A stretch of 64,000 bases of DNA, from positions 235,121-299,120 of the forward strand of contig NZ_MJAO01000003.1 of assembly GCF_001902635.1 (NCBI RefSeq), in the 5' to 3' direction. The notes under the pieces are model-generated. The model worked only from the letters and a program-made list of their open reading frames with translations. It had not been told where the DNA came from and searched no databases. Both the position numbers and the translations under genes were made by a program. Source of the DNA: Serratia marcescens. GTDB lineage: Bacteria; Pseudomonadota; Gammaproteobacteria; Enterobacterales; Enterobacteriaceae. Below are positions 46,126 through 56,298 of the stretch, in pieces; within the stretch, counting starts at the first letter, position 1, and each line of letters starts with the position of its first letter.

Positions 46126-49100
46126 ATGGACAGTAATACTCAAGGATTTACATCATACTGGCGTAACTCCTTAGCAGATGCCGAATCTGGCAAAGGGGCA
46201 TTTGAGCATAAAGATGCAGATAAATTCACCCGGTGGATAGATATCACCACGGGACGGCTGGATGAAGAGAGCGCCCGTGCGTTCTTTGAGGGAGAAGGCG
46301 ATACGGTTAAAACGGTCGAGGTGATATTGCGGCCAAAAGTCTGGAATCGTCTGCTAAAGCATGGCAAAGCGCGGACGGCAGGCGCGCCAGCTATCATTAC
46401 ACCATTGGTGACTTCAGCACTCCTGAACCGCGAAGGTTTCCTATTCCCCATAGCACCTGCCACTATCCCTCGTGACCTGCTCGAACCGCTTCCCAAGGGC
46501 ACCTTCTCTATCGGCGAGATGGAGCAGTATGACAAATACAGAACGACGCACAGTTCATTCACCTTTGGTGTTGATGGCGAACAGGAACGGCGTGAAGAAA
46601 CCGATGAACAGCGGTCAGAGCGGTGTGCCAGATATCAGCAGTTGTGGCAGAGGTACCTGACCGAGACAAACATTCTTTTGAAAAATGTGGCTGGAAAATG
46701 GGTTGACACCCACGAGCAATACGAATTGGCAGGATATGGCTATATTATTAAAGCCAACCAACCCGGTGGGGCCAGCATCCATATTCTTCCTCTGTACGAT
46801 CATCTGTTGATGTGTAAAAAAGATGTTCCGCTACTATCTCGTTTTGCCTCGATGGCCAGGCCGCTTGTAGAGCCGCTACTTGCCGCTAATGTAAAATTCA
46901 GTGAGCGGCTGGGGCATTCCGGGGATGAGTTCCCGCTGGCTATGGCGCAGCGCGATGCTCTGAGCCATTACCTCACCCAGCAGCCGGGTGATATCCTCGC
47001 CGTCAATGGCCCGCCAGGAACCGGAAAAACCACTCTGGTTCTCTCTATTATTGCTACTGAATGGGCACGAGCGGCCCTTAATAAAACTGAGCCACCGGTA
47101 GTGATTGCTACATCAACCAACAATCAGGCTGTGACCAACATCATTGAAGCGTTCGGTAAAGATTTTGCCATCGGCAGCGGAACAATGGCTGGACGCTGGT
47201 TGCCTGAGCTGAAAAGTTATGGTGCTTACTTCCCGTCTTCGGGCCGTAAGGCCGAAGCGGTTAACAAATACCAGACGGATGACTTTTTTAATCGCGTTGA
47301 ATCCCTGGAGTATGTTGAAGATGCGCGGGTATTTTATCTTGAAAGAGCGAGAATGGCGTTCCCATCGTCGGATTGCAGCTCGCCCGAACGTGTCGTGGCT
47401 CTTCTACATGACTGTTTAACCAAGCAGTACGCGCAGCTTAAGCAAATCGAGCTCGCATGGGACAGACTGAGCTGCATCCGCCAGGAACGGAATGCCATCA
47501 GCGAAGATCTTGACCAGTATATTCAGGACAAAAGTACGCTACTGCTCGGCAGCACGGATGAGATCACATTTTTAAACCAAGGTAAAAAGCAGTGGCAGCA
47601 ATATCGCGCTAGCGAGTCGATGATATATGCGTTCTTTTCATGGATCCCTGCTATCCGTACTAAGCGCCATTATAAGATCAAGCTCTTCTTGGACGCTACG
47701 TTTGGCCCAAAAATGACCGAGTTCCAGGGGATTGTGCCGGAAGGAATAGACGCCTATATCGACGGTCTTATTGCTCAAGTACAAAAAGAGCAAAGCGGGT
47801 ATCAACAGCAAATCGATCTTGCTCAGGGCGTTTCCCAACGTGAAAGTGAGGCTGCCCGATGTTGGCACGTTCTGCTCCAGTCATTAGGTCATACGGGCGA
47901 GGAGGAGTTTAGTTTAGCTGAAGCCGACGGGCTTGCTGATACACAAATCCGCTTCCCTGCATTCCTGCTCGCGACCCATTACTGGGAAGGGCGCTGGCTG
48001 ATGGATATGAGCGCTATTGATAATCTTCAAAAAGAAAAAGGTCTTAAAGGGGCTAGAGCGATTAAGGCTCGCTGGCAGCGCAGGATGAAGCTCACCCCTT
48101 GTGTAGTGATGACCTGCTATATGCTTCCTCGTCATCTGGCCATCAGGGAACATGTTGGTGGGAAAACATTTGAGGATAGTTATTTATATAACTTTGCCGA
48201 TCTGCTGATCGTTGATGAAGCGGGGCAGGTGCTTCCAGAAGTAGCAGCTGCTTCCTTCGCGTTGGCGAAAAAAGCGTTAGTGATTGGCGATACGGAACAG
48301 ATTGCGCCTATCTGGAACAGTTTACCTGCCATTGATATAGGCAATATGGTGGAGGAGAAAGTCCTCCCTGGAGGCACTCAGGAAGAACTGACGGATGCCT
48401 ATTCTCTGATATGTGATTCAGGTAAAAGCGCTGCGTCGGGTAGCGTAATGAAGATTGCACAGTTTAATTCTCGCTATCACTACGACCCGGATCTGGCGCG
48501 TGGGATGTACCTGTATGAGCACCGTCGTTGCTTCGATAACATCATCAACTACTGTAACGCGCTTTGCTACCATGGCAAGTTACAACCTAAGCGGGGGAAC
48601 GAAAAAGAGACTCTTCTTCCGGCGATGGGCTATTTGCATATTGATGGTCTGGGTCAGCAGGCGAATGGTGGGAGCCGTTACAACACTTTTGAGGCTGAGA
48701 CGATAGCCGCTTGGCTAGCTGTGCATAAAGAGGAAATAGAGCGTCATTACGGCAATTTGCTGCACAAAGTGGTAGGGATCGTTACGCCATTTTCGGCGCA
48801 GGTTAACGCCATCAAGGCCGCATTGCATAAGCTCAATATTAACTGTAACGGTGATGACGATTCGCTAACGGTTGGTACAGTGCACTCCCTGCAAGGAGCA
48901 GAGAGAGCGCTCATACTCTTTTCCCCCGTCTATTCCAAACATGAGGATGGTGGGTTTATCGATAGCGAAAGCAGCATGCTGAACGTTGCCGTCTCCCGGG
49001 CAAAAGATAGTTTCCTAGTCTTCGGTGATATGGATCTGTTTGAGATCCAACCGGGCTCTTCGCCGCGAGGATTGCTGGCAAAATATCTGTTTGCTTCGAA

Positions 49101-49647
49101 TAGCAACGCATTGCAGTTTGAGTTCCAGGAACGTAAAGATTTAAGTGCAAAGCAAACGCAGATATCGACCCTGCATGGCGTGGAGCAACATGATGCGTTT
49201 TTGAACCAGACCTTTGACTCCATTGGGAAGAGTATTACCATCGTTTCTCCGTGGTTGACCTGGCAAAAGCTAGAACAAACCGGATTTCTGGCGTCTATGG
49301 TCCAAGCACGTTCACGAGGTATTGAAATTACTGTCGTGACGGACAAAAGCTTTAATACTGAACATGCTAATTATGAAAAGCGCAAAGAGAAACAACGGCG
49401 CCTTAACGACGCCATGGAAAAATTAAACGATATAGGCATCACTACGAAGTTGGTCAATCGTGTGCACAGTAAAATTGTGATTGGGGACGAAAGGTTACTA
49501 TGTATAGGTTCGTTTAACTGGTTCAGTGCTGCGCGAGAAGAAAGGTATCAACGGTACGATACATCGATGGTGTACCGAGGCGAGAGCTTGAAAGGAGAAA
49601 TTCAAACGATTTATACCAGTTTGGAACAGCGTCAATTGCAAGGCTAG
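46126..49647 (+). CDS. SF1 (COG1112-type) helicase fused to phospholipase D nuclease, Mokosh type II-like
   Basis: The 1173-aa protein combines an SF1 helicase (Walker [11 protein letters not shown] near residue 295, Walker [19 protein letters not shown] near 695, motif [14 protein letters not shown], motif [18 protein letters not shown] near 915, motif [18 protein letters not shown]) with a C-terminal PLD domain: [20 protein letters not shown] at about 1110-1130 is a single HKD motif (H-x-K-x4-D-x6-GSxN). A single-gene COG1112 helicase-PLD fusion is the published layout of Mokosh type II (MkoC) antiphage systems, thought to act on RNA or DNA of phage. The start is the ATG at 46126 after GGGG. 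It stands alone, next to other defence-like genes on the island. Confidence 0.75.
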   Translation: MDSNTQGFTSYWRNSLADAESGKGAFEHKDADKFTRWIDITTGRLDEESARAFFEGEGDTVKTVEVILRPKVWNRLLKHGKARTAGAPAIITPLVTSALLNREGFLFPIAPATIPRDLLEPLPKGTFSIGEMEQYDKYRTTHSSFTFGVDGEQERREETDEQRSERCARYQQLWQRYLTETNILLKNVAGKWVDTHEQYELAGYGYIIKANQPGGASIHILPLYDHLLMCKKDVPLLSRFASMARPLVEPLLAANVKFSERLGHSGDEFPLAMAQRDALSHYLTQQPGDILAVNGPPGTGKTTLVLSIIATEWARAALNKTEPPVVIATSTNNQAVTNIIEAFGKDFAIGSGTMAGRWLPELKSYGAYFPSSGRKAEAVNKYQTDDFFNRVESLEYVEDARVFYLERARMAFPSSDCSSPERVVALLHDCLTKQYAQLKQIELAWDRLSCIRQERNAISEDLDQYIQDKSTLLLGSTDEITFLNQGKKQWQQYRASESMIYAFFSWIPAIRTKRHYKIKLFLDATFGPKMTEFQGIVPEGIDAYIDGLIAQVQKEQSGYQQQIDLAQGVSQRESEAARCWHVLLQSLGHTGEEEFSLAEADGLADTQIRFPAFLLATHYWEGRWLMDMSAIDNLQKEKGLKGARAIKARWQRRMKLTPCVVMTCYMLPRHLAIREHVGGKTFEDSYLYNFADLLIVDEAGQVLPEVAAASFALAKKALVIGDTEQIAPIWNSLPAIDIGNMVEEKVLPGGTQEELTDAYSLICDSGKSAASGSVMKIAQFNSRYHYDPDLARGMYLYEHRRCFDNIINYCNALCYHGKLQPKRGNEKETLLPAMGYLHIDGLGQQANGGSRYNTFEAETIAAWLAVHKEEIERHYGNLLHKVVGIVTPFSAQVNAIKAALHKLNINCNGDDDSLTVGTVHSLQGAERALILFSPVYSKHEDGGFIDSESSMLNVAVSRAKDSFLVFGDMDLFEIQPGSSPRGLLAKYLFASNSNALQFEFQERKDLSAKQTQISTLHGVEQHDAFLNQTFDSIGKSITIVSPWLTWQKLEQTGFLASMVQARSRGIEITVVTDKSFNTEHANYEKRKEKQRRLNDAMEKLNDIGITTKLVNRVHSKIVIGDERLLCIGSFNWFSAAREERYQRYDTSMVYRGESLKGEIQTIYTSLEQRQLQG

Positions 49648-49772
49648 TTTATGGCGTAGATACCTCAATTGTTAAACAGGGGCTGACGCTAAAATGATTT
49701 TTTTTGGCTGTAATTCTGTGGGGTATTCCCTTCCGCCAATAATATTGGATTGATGAACAAGGCAGGTATACA

Positions 49773-51047
49773 TTGTTTCGCCAGGAAGCGATCGATAATC
49801 AGAAAATGAAATGGCGTGGCCGGGCATTGCTGTTGCCCGGCATTCCCTTTTGGCTCACGGCAGGGCTCTGCCTCTTTTTTCTCGTTGCTTTTCTCACCTT
49901 CGTTATCGCCGGTACTTATACCCGGCGGCTCAACGTGACCGGAGAGATCAGCACCTATCCCCGCGCGGCCAACGTTTACTCCACGGTTCAAGGGGTAGTG
50001 GTCAAACAATTTGTCACCGAAGGGCAGGTGATCACCGTTGGTGCCCCCATTTACCAGATTGACGTCAGCAAAAGCACACGCAGTGGTGTAGTCAGTGATA
50101 ACCAGAGACGGGATATCAATGGCCAGTTGGCACGCATTGCGCAAATAATCAGCCGACTGGAAAGCAGCAAGCAGGCCACGCTCATCATGCTGGAACAACA
50201 GAAGGCGCAATACACCGCTGCATTCACCCGTTCCACCGATATCCTCAAACGTGCCCAGGAAGGGATACGTATCATGAAGGAAAACATGGAGAACTACCGG
50301 CACTATCAGACCAAGGGGCTGATCAATAAGGATCAACTCACCAATCAGGTGGCGCTGTATTACCAGCAGCAAAATAACCTGCTGGGCTTGTCCGGCCAGA
50401 ACGAACAGAATGCCCTGCAGATCACTGCGCTGGAAAGCCAAATCCATATTCAGGCTGCCGAATTTGACAATCAGATTTACCAGATGGAGCTGCAACGTTA
50501 TGAGCTGCAAAAGGAGTTGCTCAACATCGATGCCGGCGGGGAGATCATCGTTCGTGCGCTGGCCGACGGTCGCGTCGATTCGCTGAGCGTCACGGTTGGC
50601 CAAATGGTCAACGTAGGCGACAGCCTATTGCAGGTACTTCCCCATGACATCGATCACTATGCCCTGGTGCTCTGGGTGCCTAACGACGCCATCCCTTACA
50701 TCGCCGCCGGCGATAAAGTTAATGTGCGCTATGACGCCTTTCCGGCGGAGAAATTCGGCCAGTTCGCCGGTACGGTGGCCGTCATCTCCAAAGCCCCGGC
50801 CTCGCCGCAGGAAATGCTGACCTACCAGGGAGCGCCCAAAGCGGCGCTGACCGCTGCCGTGCCGTACTACAAGGTGATCGTTATCCCGGAAAAACAATCC
50901 ATTGCTTACGACGGTAAACGTCTGAGCCTGGAAAACGGCATGAAAGCGCAAAGCACCCTGTTTCTGGAAAAAAGGAAGATTTATCAATGGATGCTGTCAC
51001 CGTTCTACGACATGAAGCACAGTGCAACGGGGCCGGTCAATGAATAA
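49773..51047 (+). CDS. cvaA: CvaA-like microcin exporter adaptor (HlyD family)
   Basis: This 424-aa membrane-fusion protein links the ABC exporter to TolC. It closely follows CvaA of colicin V (413 aa): [20 protein letters not shown], one transmembrane segment (about 25-47), long coiled coils around residues 110-260 ([20 protein letters not shown]), a beta-barrel region and the C-terminal [20 protein letters not shown]. The start is a TTG (49773) preceded by AAGGCAGG; no in-frame ATG with a ribosome site is available and CvaA homology begins exactly there. It overlaps the next gene by 8 bases (ATGAATAA). Confidence 0.93.
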   Translation: MFRQEAIDNQKMKWRGRALLLPGIPFWLTAGLCLFFLVAFLTFVIAGTYTRRLNVTGEISTYPRAANVYSTVQGVVVKQFVTEGQVITVGAPIYQIDVSKSTRSGVVSDNQRRDINGQLARIAQIISRLESSKQATLIMLEQQKAQYTAAFTRSTDILKRAQEGIRIMKENMENYRHYQTKGLINKDQLTNQVALYYQQQNNLLGLSGQNEQNALQITALESQIHIQAAEFDNQIYQMELQRYELQKELLNIDAGGEIIVRALADGRVDSLSVTVGQMVNVGDSLLQVLPHDIDHYALVLWVPNDAIPYIAAGDKVNVRYDAFPAEKFGQFAGTVAVISKAPASPQEMLTYQGAPKAALTAAVPYYKVIVIPEKQSIAYDGKRLSLENGMKAQSTLFLEKRKIYQWMLSPFYDMKHSATGPVNE

Positions 51048-53139
51048 GCTCTCGTTCAAAAAATTGGTTAGCCAGTTGGATCTGCGGCTGCGCCACCGGG
51101 TTCCGATGGTGCATCAGACCGAGTCTTCGGAGTGCGGACTCGCTTGTCTGGCGATGATTTGTGGCCACTATGGCAAAAATATCGACCTGATCGCGCTGCG
51201 CCGACAGTTCAATCTGTCAACCCGCGGTGCCACATTGGCTGGATTGAGCGGTATTGCCGAACAGCTGGGGTTGAGTACCCGCCCTCTGTCGCTGGATCTG
51301 AACGAACTTGGCGCACTGAAAATGCCTTGTCTGTTGCACTGGGAATTCAACCACTTTGTGGTTCTGGTTAGTGTCAAAGGCCACCGCGCAGTGCTGCATG
51401 ATCCGGCGCGCGGGCGCCGAACTGTCAGCCTGACGGAACTGTCGCACAGCTTCACCGGCGTAGCGCTTGAGGCCTGGCCCGGCAGCGCCTTTACCGCCGA
51501 CAGCGTTCGCCACCGCATACACCTGCGTACGCTGATTGGCAGCGTACACGGTCTCAAGGGGGCGCTCGGCAAAATCTTTTGCCTGTCTCTGGTGTTCGAA
51601 ACCATCAACCTGGTGATGCCCATCGGCACGCAGCTGGTGATGGATCACGCCATTCCTGCTGGCGATCGCGGGTTACTGACGCTCATCTGCGCCGGGTTGA
51701 TGCTCTTTATCTTGTTGAGGGCTGCCATCGGCATGGTGCGTTCCTGGTCCGGACTGGTCATGGCAACGCTTATCAACGTTCAGTGGCAGTCCGGGTTGTT
51801 TACCCACCTGCTGCGCCTGCCACTCGGTTACTTTGAACGTCGTAAGCTGGGTGACATTCAGTCACGCTTCGGTTCACTGGATACGCTGCGTAGCACTTTC
51901 ACCACCAGTATCGTCGGCGCCATCATGGACGGCATCATGGTGATCGGCGTGCTGGTGATGATGGTACTGTATGGCGGCTGGCTGACCTGGGTAGTGCTCA
52001 CTTTCACCGCGCTTTATGTGTTGATGCGGCTGCTTACCTATGGATATTACCGTCAGCTGTCCGAGGAGGCGCTGGTGAGAGAGGCTCGGGCCGGCTCGTA
52101 TTTTATGGAAACGCTGTACGGTATCGCTACCGTCAAAATGCAGGGTATGGCAGAACGCCGCATCGCTCACTGGCTAAACCTTGAAATTGATACCATCAAC
52201 ACGGGTATCCGTGTCACGAGGATGGACATGCTATTTGGCGGGATCAACACCTTCATAGCGGCGTGTGACCAGATCGTCATTCTGTGGCTGGGAACCAGCC
52301 TGGTGATCGATAACCAGATGACCATCGGCATGTTCGTGGCGTTCGGCGCCTTTCGGGGCCAGTTCTCCGACCGCATCGGGTCGCTGACGGAATTTTTGCT
52401 GCAGCTGCGCATGATGAGCCTGCATAATGAACGTATTGCTGATATCGCCCTCCATCCGCGGGAGGACCGCAAACCTGACCTTCCTTATGCACCGGACTTA
52501 AAGCCTCTGGGATTGATGACCCATGCTCTGAGTTATCGTTACGACAGTCAGTCACCGGCTATTTTTGATGGCCTGGACATCAGCGTTGCGCCGGGCGAAA
52601 GCGTGGCCATCGTGGGTCCGTCCGGTGCTGGTAAGACAACGTTAATGAAGGTGCTATGTGGGCTGTTTCCCCCGGATGCAGGGCGTGTTGAGGTAAATGG
52701 TATAGATATCCGCCAGATCGGCATTAATAATTACCACAAGATGATTGCCTGTGTGATGCAGGACGATAAATTGTTCTCCGGCTCGATCCGAGAAAACATT
52801 TGCGGGTTCGCGGACGAGATGGACGATGCCTGGATGGAAGCCTGTGCCCGTGCCAGCTATCTGCATGAAGTGATTTTACGCATGCCTATGGGATATGAAA
52901 CACTGATTGGCGAACTAGGGGAGGGGCTGTCCGGTGGGCAAAAACAACGATTGTTCATTGCCAGAGCCATTTACAAGAAGCCGGCAATTTTGTTTCTGGA
53001 CGAGGCCACCAGTGCGTTGGATCAGGAAAGTGAAGCGAGTGTGAATCAGGCGATAAAGGCGCTTAGCATTACGCGGGTGATCATTGCTCACCGAGAAACG
53101 ACGATTGCTTCCGCCGATAGAGTTATCCGATTAGTCTAG
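51040..53139 (+). CDS. cvaB: CvaB-like peptidase-containing ABC exporter
   Basis: The 699-aa protein (CvaB 698) cuts the double-glycine leader of the microcin and pumps the peptide out through CvaA and TolC. The N-terminal C39 peptidase has catalytic C32 in [19 protein letters not shown], His in [13 protein letters not shown] and Asp in LHDPARG. A six-helix membrane domain follows, then the ATPase with Walker [10 protein letters not shown], signature LSGGQKQR and Walker [15 protein letters not shown]. The ATG at 51040 overlaps the cvaA stop. The target precursor lies just downstream on the other strand. Confidence 0.95.
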   Translation: MNKLSFKKLVSQLDLRLRHRVPMVHQTESSECGLACLAMICGHYGKNIDLIALRRQFNLSTRGATLAGLSGIAEQLGLSTRPLSLDLNELGALKMPCLLHWEFNHFVVLVSVKGHRAVLHDPARGRRTVSLTELSHSFTGVALEAWPGSAFTADSVRHRIHLRTLIGSVHGLKGALGKIFCLSLVFETINLVMPIGTQLVMDHAIPAGDRGLLTLICAGLMLFILLRAAIGMVRSWSGLVMATLINVQWQSGLFTHLLRLPLGYFERRKLGDIQSRFGSLDTLRSTFTTSIVGAIMDGIMVIGVLVMMVLYGGWLTWVVLTFTALYVLMRLLTYGYYRQLSEEALVREARAGSYFMETLYGIATVKMQGMAERRIAHWLNLEIDTINTGIRVTRMDMLFGGINTFIAACDQIVILWLGTSLVIDNQMTIGMFVAFGAFRGQFSDRIGSLTEFLLQLRMMSLHNERIADIALHPREDRKPDLPYAPDLKPLGLMTHALSYRYDSQSPAIFDGLDISVAPGESVAIVGPSGAGKTTLMKVLCGLFPPDAGRVEVNGIDIRQIGINNYHKMIACVMQDDKLFSGSIRENICGFADEMDDAWMEACARASYLHEVILRMPMGYETLIGELGEGLSGGQKQRLFIARAIYKKPAILFLDEATSALDQESEASVNQAIKALSITRVIIAHRETTIASADRVIRLV

Positions 53140-53143
53140 TAAT

Positions 53144-53173
53144 CTCCATCCGTACTCGCGAGTACGGATGGAG
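53144..53173. other. Perfect 30-bp inverted repeat between cvaB and the immunity gene
   Basis: Fifteen bases on each side (left arm CTCCATCCGTACTCG) pair without a loop base. It lies between two convergent genes but lacks a long T-run on either side. It could end both transcripts with the help of Rho, or be a protein site. Assignment as a terminator is uncertain. Confidence 0.55.
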
Positions 53174-53207
53174 GATATAGTTACCCCTGAAAACAATACT
53201 CTAAAAT

Positions 53208-53420
53208 CTATTTCTTTCTTGATGTATTAGGAAAGCAAAGTTTGGTAGCTATATCAAAAATTTTCACGATCGCAAGTACGAAGATAATTGTAATTACAAA
53301 AACAGAAAGGTTTTTAGGCGCTGCATAAAATGTCGTAAATGCTACGCCCGCACCGCTAAGCAGTGATGCAGCAACAATAATTCCTACAATGGTGCTAAAA
53401 GAGCGAAAAATAATGTTCAT
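53208..53420 (-). CDS. Putative microcin immunity protein, two transmembrane segments
   Basis: This 70-aa hydrophobic protein has two membrane segments (about residues 8-28, STIVGIIVAASLLSGAGVAF, and 40-60, LSVFVITIIFVLAIVKIF) and a basic tail ending TSRKK. Small two-helix inner-membrane proteins beside class II microcins are their immunity proteins (as Cvi is for microcin V). It lies 61 bases downstream of the microcin gene on the same strand. The ATG at 53420 is chosen because AGGG at 53430-53427 fits; an ATG at 53426 is also possible. I know no close relative. Confidence 0.65.
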   Translation of the reverse strand: MNIIFRSFSTIVGIIVAASLLSGAGVAFTTFYAAPKNLSVFVITIIFVLAIVKIFDIATKLCFPNTSRKK

Positions 53421-53439
53421 ATTCATCCCTATAATTATC

Positions 53440-53467
53440 AAGCATAGGCAATGTATTGCCTATGCTT
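53440..53467 (-). other. Hairpin between microcin and immunity genes
   Basis: AAGCATAGGCAAT (53440-53452) pairs perfectly with ATTGCCTATGCTT (53455-53467), a 13-bp stem with a GT loop. There is no T-run after it in the leftward direction. It may partly terminate or stabilise the microcin message so that more precursor than immunity protein is made. Confidence 0.6.
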
Positions 53468-53481
53468 GAATTTAACTAAAA

Positions 53482-53826
53482 TTACCAGCTGCAACCACCA
53501 GAACCGTTTTTACCACTGCAGCTACCTGCACTGCTTTTATTGCCGCCTTTGCCCATGCCAACGTTACCACCACCACTTTTCGCATCTTTGAAACAGCCTC
53601 CCGTAAGAGCGCCTACTGCCAATCCGACAGGGCCTCTCAAGGTACCGCCGATTATGCCGTTAACGCAGTCTGGCGAAGTATACTTTCCGTACATATCACC
53701 CGAGTAGTTTCCATTTCGTCCGTTTTTAGAACTTGAAGTTCGGCCTCCGTTATCAGTGCGATCACCGCCATTATTACCGCGTCCCCCAGAGACAAAATCC
53801 AGCATAGATGGATCAATAACTTTCAT
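53482..53826 (-). CDS. Class II microcin precursor with double-glycine leader
   Basis: This 114-aa precursor has the 15-aa leader MKVIDPSMLDFVSGG, ending in the GG site used by C39 peptidases, then a 99-aa core. The core is very rich in Gly, Ser and Asn, has a central hydrophobic stretch (GGTLRGPVGLAVGALTGG) and four cysteines (core positions 39, 63, 88 and 97), which could form two disulfides. It ends SGGCSW. AAGGAG (53838-53833) precedes the ATG at 53826. With CvaA/CvaB beside it and no siderophore-attachment genes, it looks like a class IIa microcin. The sequence is unlike microcins V, L or N as I recall them. Confidence 0.8.
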   Translation of the reverse strand: MKVIDPSMLDFVSGGRGNNGGDRTDNGGRTSSSKNGRNGNYSGDMYGKYTSPDCVNGIIGGTLRGPVGLAVGALTGGCFKDAKSGGGNVGMGKGGNKSSAGSCSGKNGSGGCSW

Positions 53827-53838
53827 AAACAACTCCTT

Positions 53839-54228
53839 TTGATGATGAAGCCACTATGTAAATTTGTGTAAAGCACTCAATTATTAACCTACTCGCGAGA
53901 AGGATTCAAGAGGGATCAGTTAGAAAGGTTTAAGTTTTCTTCTTACAATCGTTACTGGCTGAATGAGTCTTTCTTTCGCATTCGCTTGCGTTATTACCCG
54001 GTGCGATCATTTCTAAATGCGTTTGAAATGGTAAGTTAGCTTGCTCAGTTTTATGTTGATGCTGGCTGGCATGCCGACCCTCATAGTGCAATGAGCAATA
54101 TGATCAGCCACACTTACCGTGTGGTCATGCCAAGAAGGCAGTTCGCAGAATGACAGTTCAGTGGGTATGAGATCTTTCATTGAGCTATCTTTACCGTTGA
54201 GCCCGTCGTTCTTTTGACGTTTTTAGCG
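53839..54228. other. Gap upstream of the microcin gene
   Basis: About 390 bases without a convincing gene. It must hold the microcin promoter on the minus strand (A/T-rich around 53860-53890). Between 53970 and 54170 both strands show only short frames. A CTCGCGAG hexamer-type palindrome near 53891 echoes the centre of the repeat at 53144-53173. No Fur box was recognised. Confidence 0.4.
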
Positions 54229-55047
54229 TTACCATACCGCAGTGAAGTTCTGTTCTCTCAACCGTTGTCGTAGGCGTTTTACATACCCTTCGTCGAGCAT
54301 TCGCTCAGGCGCCAGATCGCATAAAATATTTGCCAATGTTGCAATACCTCCGTCAGATATCCGAAATTCTTTCGGCAGCAGACAATAAGAACCATCGGAA
54401 ACATCATGCAGATGACTGAAAAAATTTTTGAAAAAATCGGTCAACGATGGTCGGCGCGCGCTAATAATGGCCTCGGAAGCATCATCCAGAAACTCGATCT
54501 CCACAGGCTCTTCACCTAGTGTTTGCAACACATCGGCGATATCTGGCCAATATTTAAGATCGAAGTCATTTAACTCTTCCAATTTTGGCTGAATAAATGA
54601 GCGGTATAATCCATTTTCACTACCGGCCGCATCAAGGTAATCCGTCAACCTGACTATTCTATCGATGCTGAAACTGCCGTTTCTGTTAAGAATATCGCTC
54701 CTGCGCCGAAGACGCTGTGCCAATTTTATGCTCATAATCGATATTTCCTCATTGAGCGAGGTCAACTCATCATGTTCCGCTCGCAGGGCTGCGTGTTGTT
54801 CGGCTGTTCCAAACGCGCCGGCAAAAACGCATTGTTCCATGAACACCCAAAGTTGTTGTGTGGTGAGCATCATCTCGCCCAACTCGGCATACACTGCCTG
54901 CATTTCGTCATGTCGGATGATAAGCCGTTCAAAAACTGGCCATGTCGAGCGCCAAGCTGGTTCCGTTCCATTTCGCCAGTCGTTAAGCTTTTCTTTCAGT
55001 AGTTGAAGCGTCTGTACAGCAACATTGTTAGTAGTTTTAGTCATCAT
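54229..55047 (-). CDS. Hypothetical island protein, helical
   Basis: A 272-aa protein that I do not recognise. It starts MMTKTTNNVAVQTLQLLKEK, is largely helical with charged heptad-like stretches (ALRAEHDELTSLNEEISIMS, IKLAQRLRRRSDILNRNG), and ends RLRQRLREQNFTAVW. It has no transmembrane segment or signal peptide. The ribosome site is weak. It lies leftward of the alpA-like gene on the same strand, in the backbone part of the island, separated by 330 bases. It may belong to replication or maintenance of the island, but nothing in the sequence proves it. Confidence 0.7.
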   Translation of the reverse strand: MMTKTTNNVAVQTLQLLKEKLNDWRNGTEPAWRSTWPVFERLIIRHDEMQAVYAELGEMMLTTQQLWVFMEQCVFAGAFGTAEQHAALRAEHDELTSLNEEISIMSIKLAQRLRRRSDILNRNGSFSIDRIVRLTDYLDAAGSENGLYRSFIQPKLEELNDFDLKYWPDIADVLQTLGEEPVEIEFLDDASEAIISARRPSLTDFFKNFFSHLHDVSDGSYCLLPKEFRISDGGIATLANILCDLAPERMLDEGYVKRLRQRLREQNFTAVW

Positions 55048-55378
55048 CGGTCCCGTGTTGTTTTCAGGTTATGTTTCATTATGTACTGTGGGAACATCGG
55101 TGTCGGTACCCAGAACCATTTCATTCTTCGCTCTCCGGGTACTTTATGAAGAGGTTATGTCAGCAAGCCGAGTACTGGATGAAACAAGAAGGGCTGGCTA
55201 CGTAGCTGGAATACGTTGCCGTCAGCTGTCTGGCTAATGACGCTGAATAGCTCAGTTTGGGAAGGGCAGTATACCGCCGACGTGGTGTGCCGCCTTTGCC
55301 CTGCAGGTTGTCTGATTATTTATCGGATGGTGACGTAAGAAATGGGGTAACTGTTGAACGGCCATTGGCTCAATGGTG
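55048..55378. other. Gap between the hypothetical gene and alpA-like gene
   Basis: About 330 bases with only very short frames on either strand. No terminator or repeat was seen; a promoter for the leftward hypothetical gene is expected near 55050-55120. Confidence 0.4.
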
Positions 55379-55585
55379 TTACGCACGGGATTTATCTATA
55401 CGACATTGCAGCCAGATGTTAACTTCGCTTTGCAACCAGCGAGAGCTGCGTCCCAGCTTTATGGGTTTCGGAAAGTCCCCGTCTTTTATCAACTTGTAGA
55501 ACCACTTATCCGTCAGGCCTGTCAGCCGAGTGATAAAGGCCATGTCAACAAATTGGTCGCTGAGTAGAGGGTATTTGTTTGTCAT
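55379..55585 (-). CDS. alpA: AlpA-family excisionase/regulator
   Basis: A 68-aa winged helix-turn-helix protein of the AlpA type, which in CP4-57 turns on integrase expression and excision. LLSDQFVDMAFITRLTGLTD, KWFYKLIKDGDFPKPIKLGR and SSRWLQSEVNIWLQ follow the family pattern (recognition helix, wing, Trp-containing C-terminus). The ATG at 55585 follows AGGAG; the frame is open to 55645 upstream without homology. It lies before the YfjJ-like gene, as in CP4-57 islands. Confidence 0.9.
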   Translation of the reverse strand: MTNKYPLLSDQFVDMAFITRLTGLTDKWFYKLIKDGDFPKPIKLGRSSRWLQSEVNIWLQCRIDKSRA

Positions 55586-55728
55586 CGTTTTATCTCCTGA
55601 GGTGGAAGGGAGAAGGCGTTTGTGAAACCAGCGAAACGTCTTCAAACGATGTCGGAGCGACGTAATTTTTAACCTCTTGCCTTATGCCATCCCTGGCGGG
55701 TTAAGACCTCGCTGTCCAGGCCGGCTTG

Positions 55729-56298
55729 TCAGCGGCGAGGTCGCCCTCTTCTGACAGGGGCCGGAACAGTACTCACCCGGTAAATGGGCCGCGCCGTACG
55801 TTGCTCCTGTTTCCCCATATAGCTCAGAATGTATTGCATCCCTCTGCGGCCTCGCACATCAGACGCCGCCACAACTCTCTCGCCCCGAACCCGATAACAG
55901 GACTTGGGCTCACACCAATGTGCATATCCTTCAAGTTCCGTGATCCTCTCCCAGAGATGTTTTATCTGTTCCCAGAACAACCAGATCTTCCGGTGGTGTT
56001 GTCCATCGATATAAAATGCGGCATGGACATGGAAGCGATGCCGTTCCGCGTATTCCATCACCCATGCATACCCGACTATTCCCGGGATATCAGAACACTG
56101 CTGCATTAGGTAAGTCATTTGGGCAGCCAGTTGATTTTCGTCAGCAAAGTGAAATGACAAGCTTTCACGCCGATAGGCAAGATCCACACGGAACATCAGT
56201 AGTTTTGAATAGCGTTCAAACAGCGCATCCTGATGCGTTAACAAAATACGCTGTATCGACTTATCCGCGGGGTGATTTTCGTTTATGACATGATTCAT
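55729..56298 (-). CDS. YfjJ/YagK-like, inovirus Gp2-type protein with HxH motif
   Basis: This 189-aa protein of the YagK/YfjJ family (DUF3296; also called inovirus-type Gp2) is common in CP4 islands. It shows FHVHAAFYIDGQ, an H-x-H element like that of rolling-circle replication initiators, then IWLFWEQIKHLWERITELEG and SDVRGRRGMQYILSYMGKQE. This suggests a role in replication of the excised island. At 189 aa it resembles the C-terminal domain of longer relatives. The start is ATG 56298, and the gene lies upstream of alpA on the same strand. Confidence 0.8.
   Translation of the reverse strand: MNHVINENHPADKSIQRILLTHQDALFERYSKLLMFRVDLAYRRESLSFHFADENQLAAQMTYLMQQCSDIPGIVGYAWVMEYAERHRFHVHAAFYIDGQHHRKIWLFWEQIKHLWERITELEGYAHWCEPKSCYRVRGERVVAASDVRGRRGMQYILSYMGKQEQRTARPIYRVSTVPAPVRRGRPRR

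Noticed and set aside
53970..54180. Possible transposase or gene remnant upstream of the microcin
   Set aside because: Translations in all frames are broken by stops and match nothing I can name.
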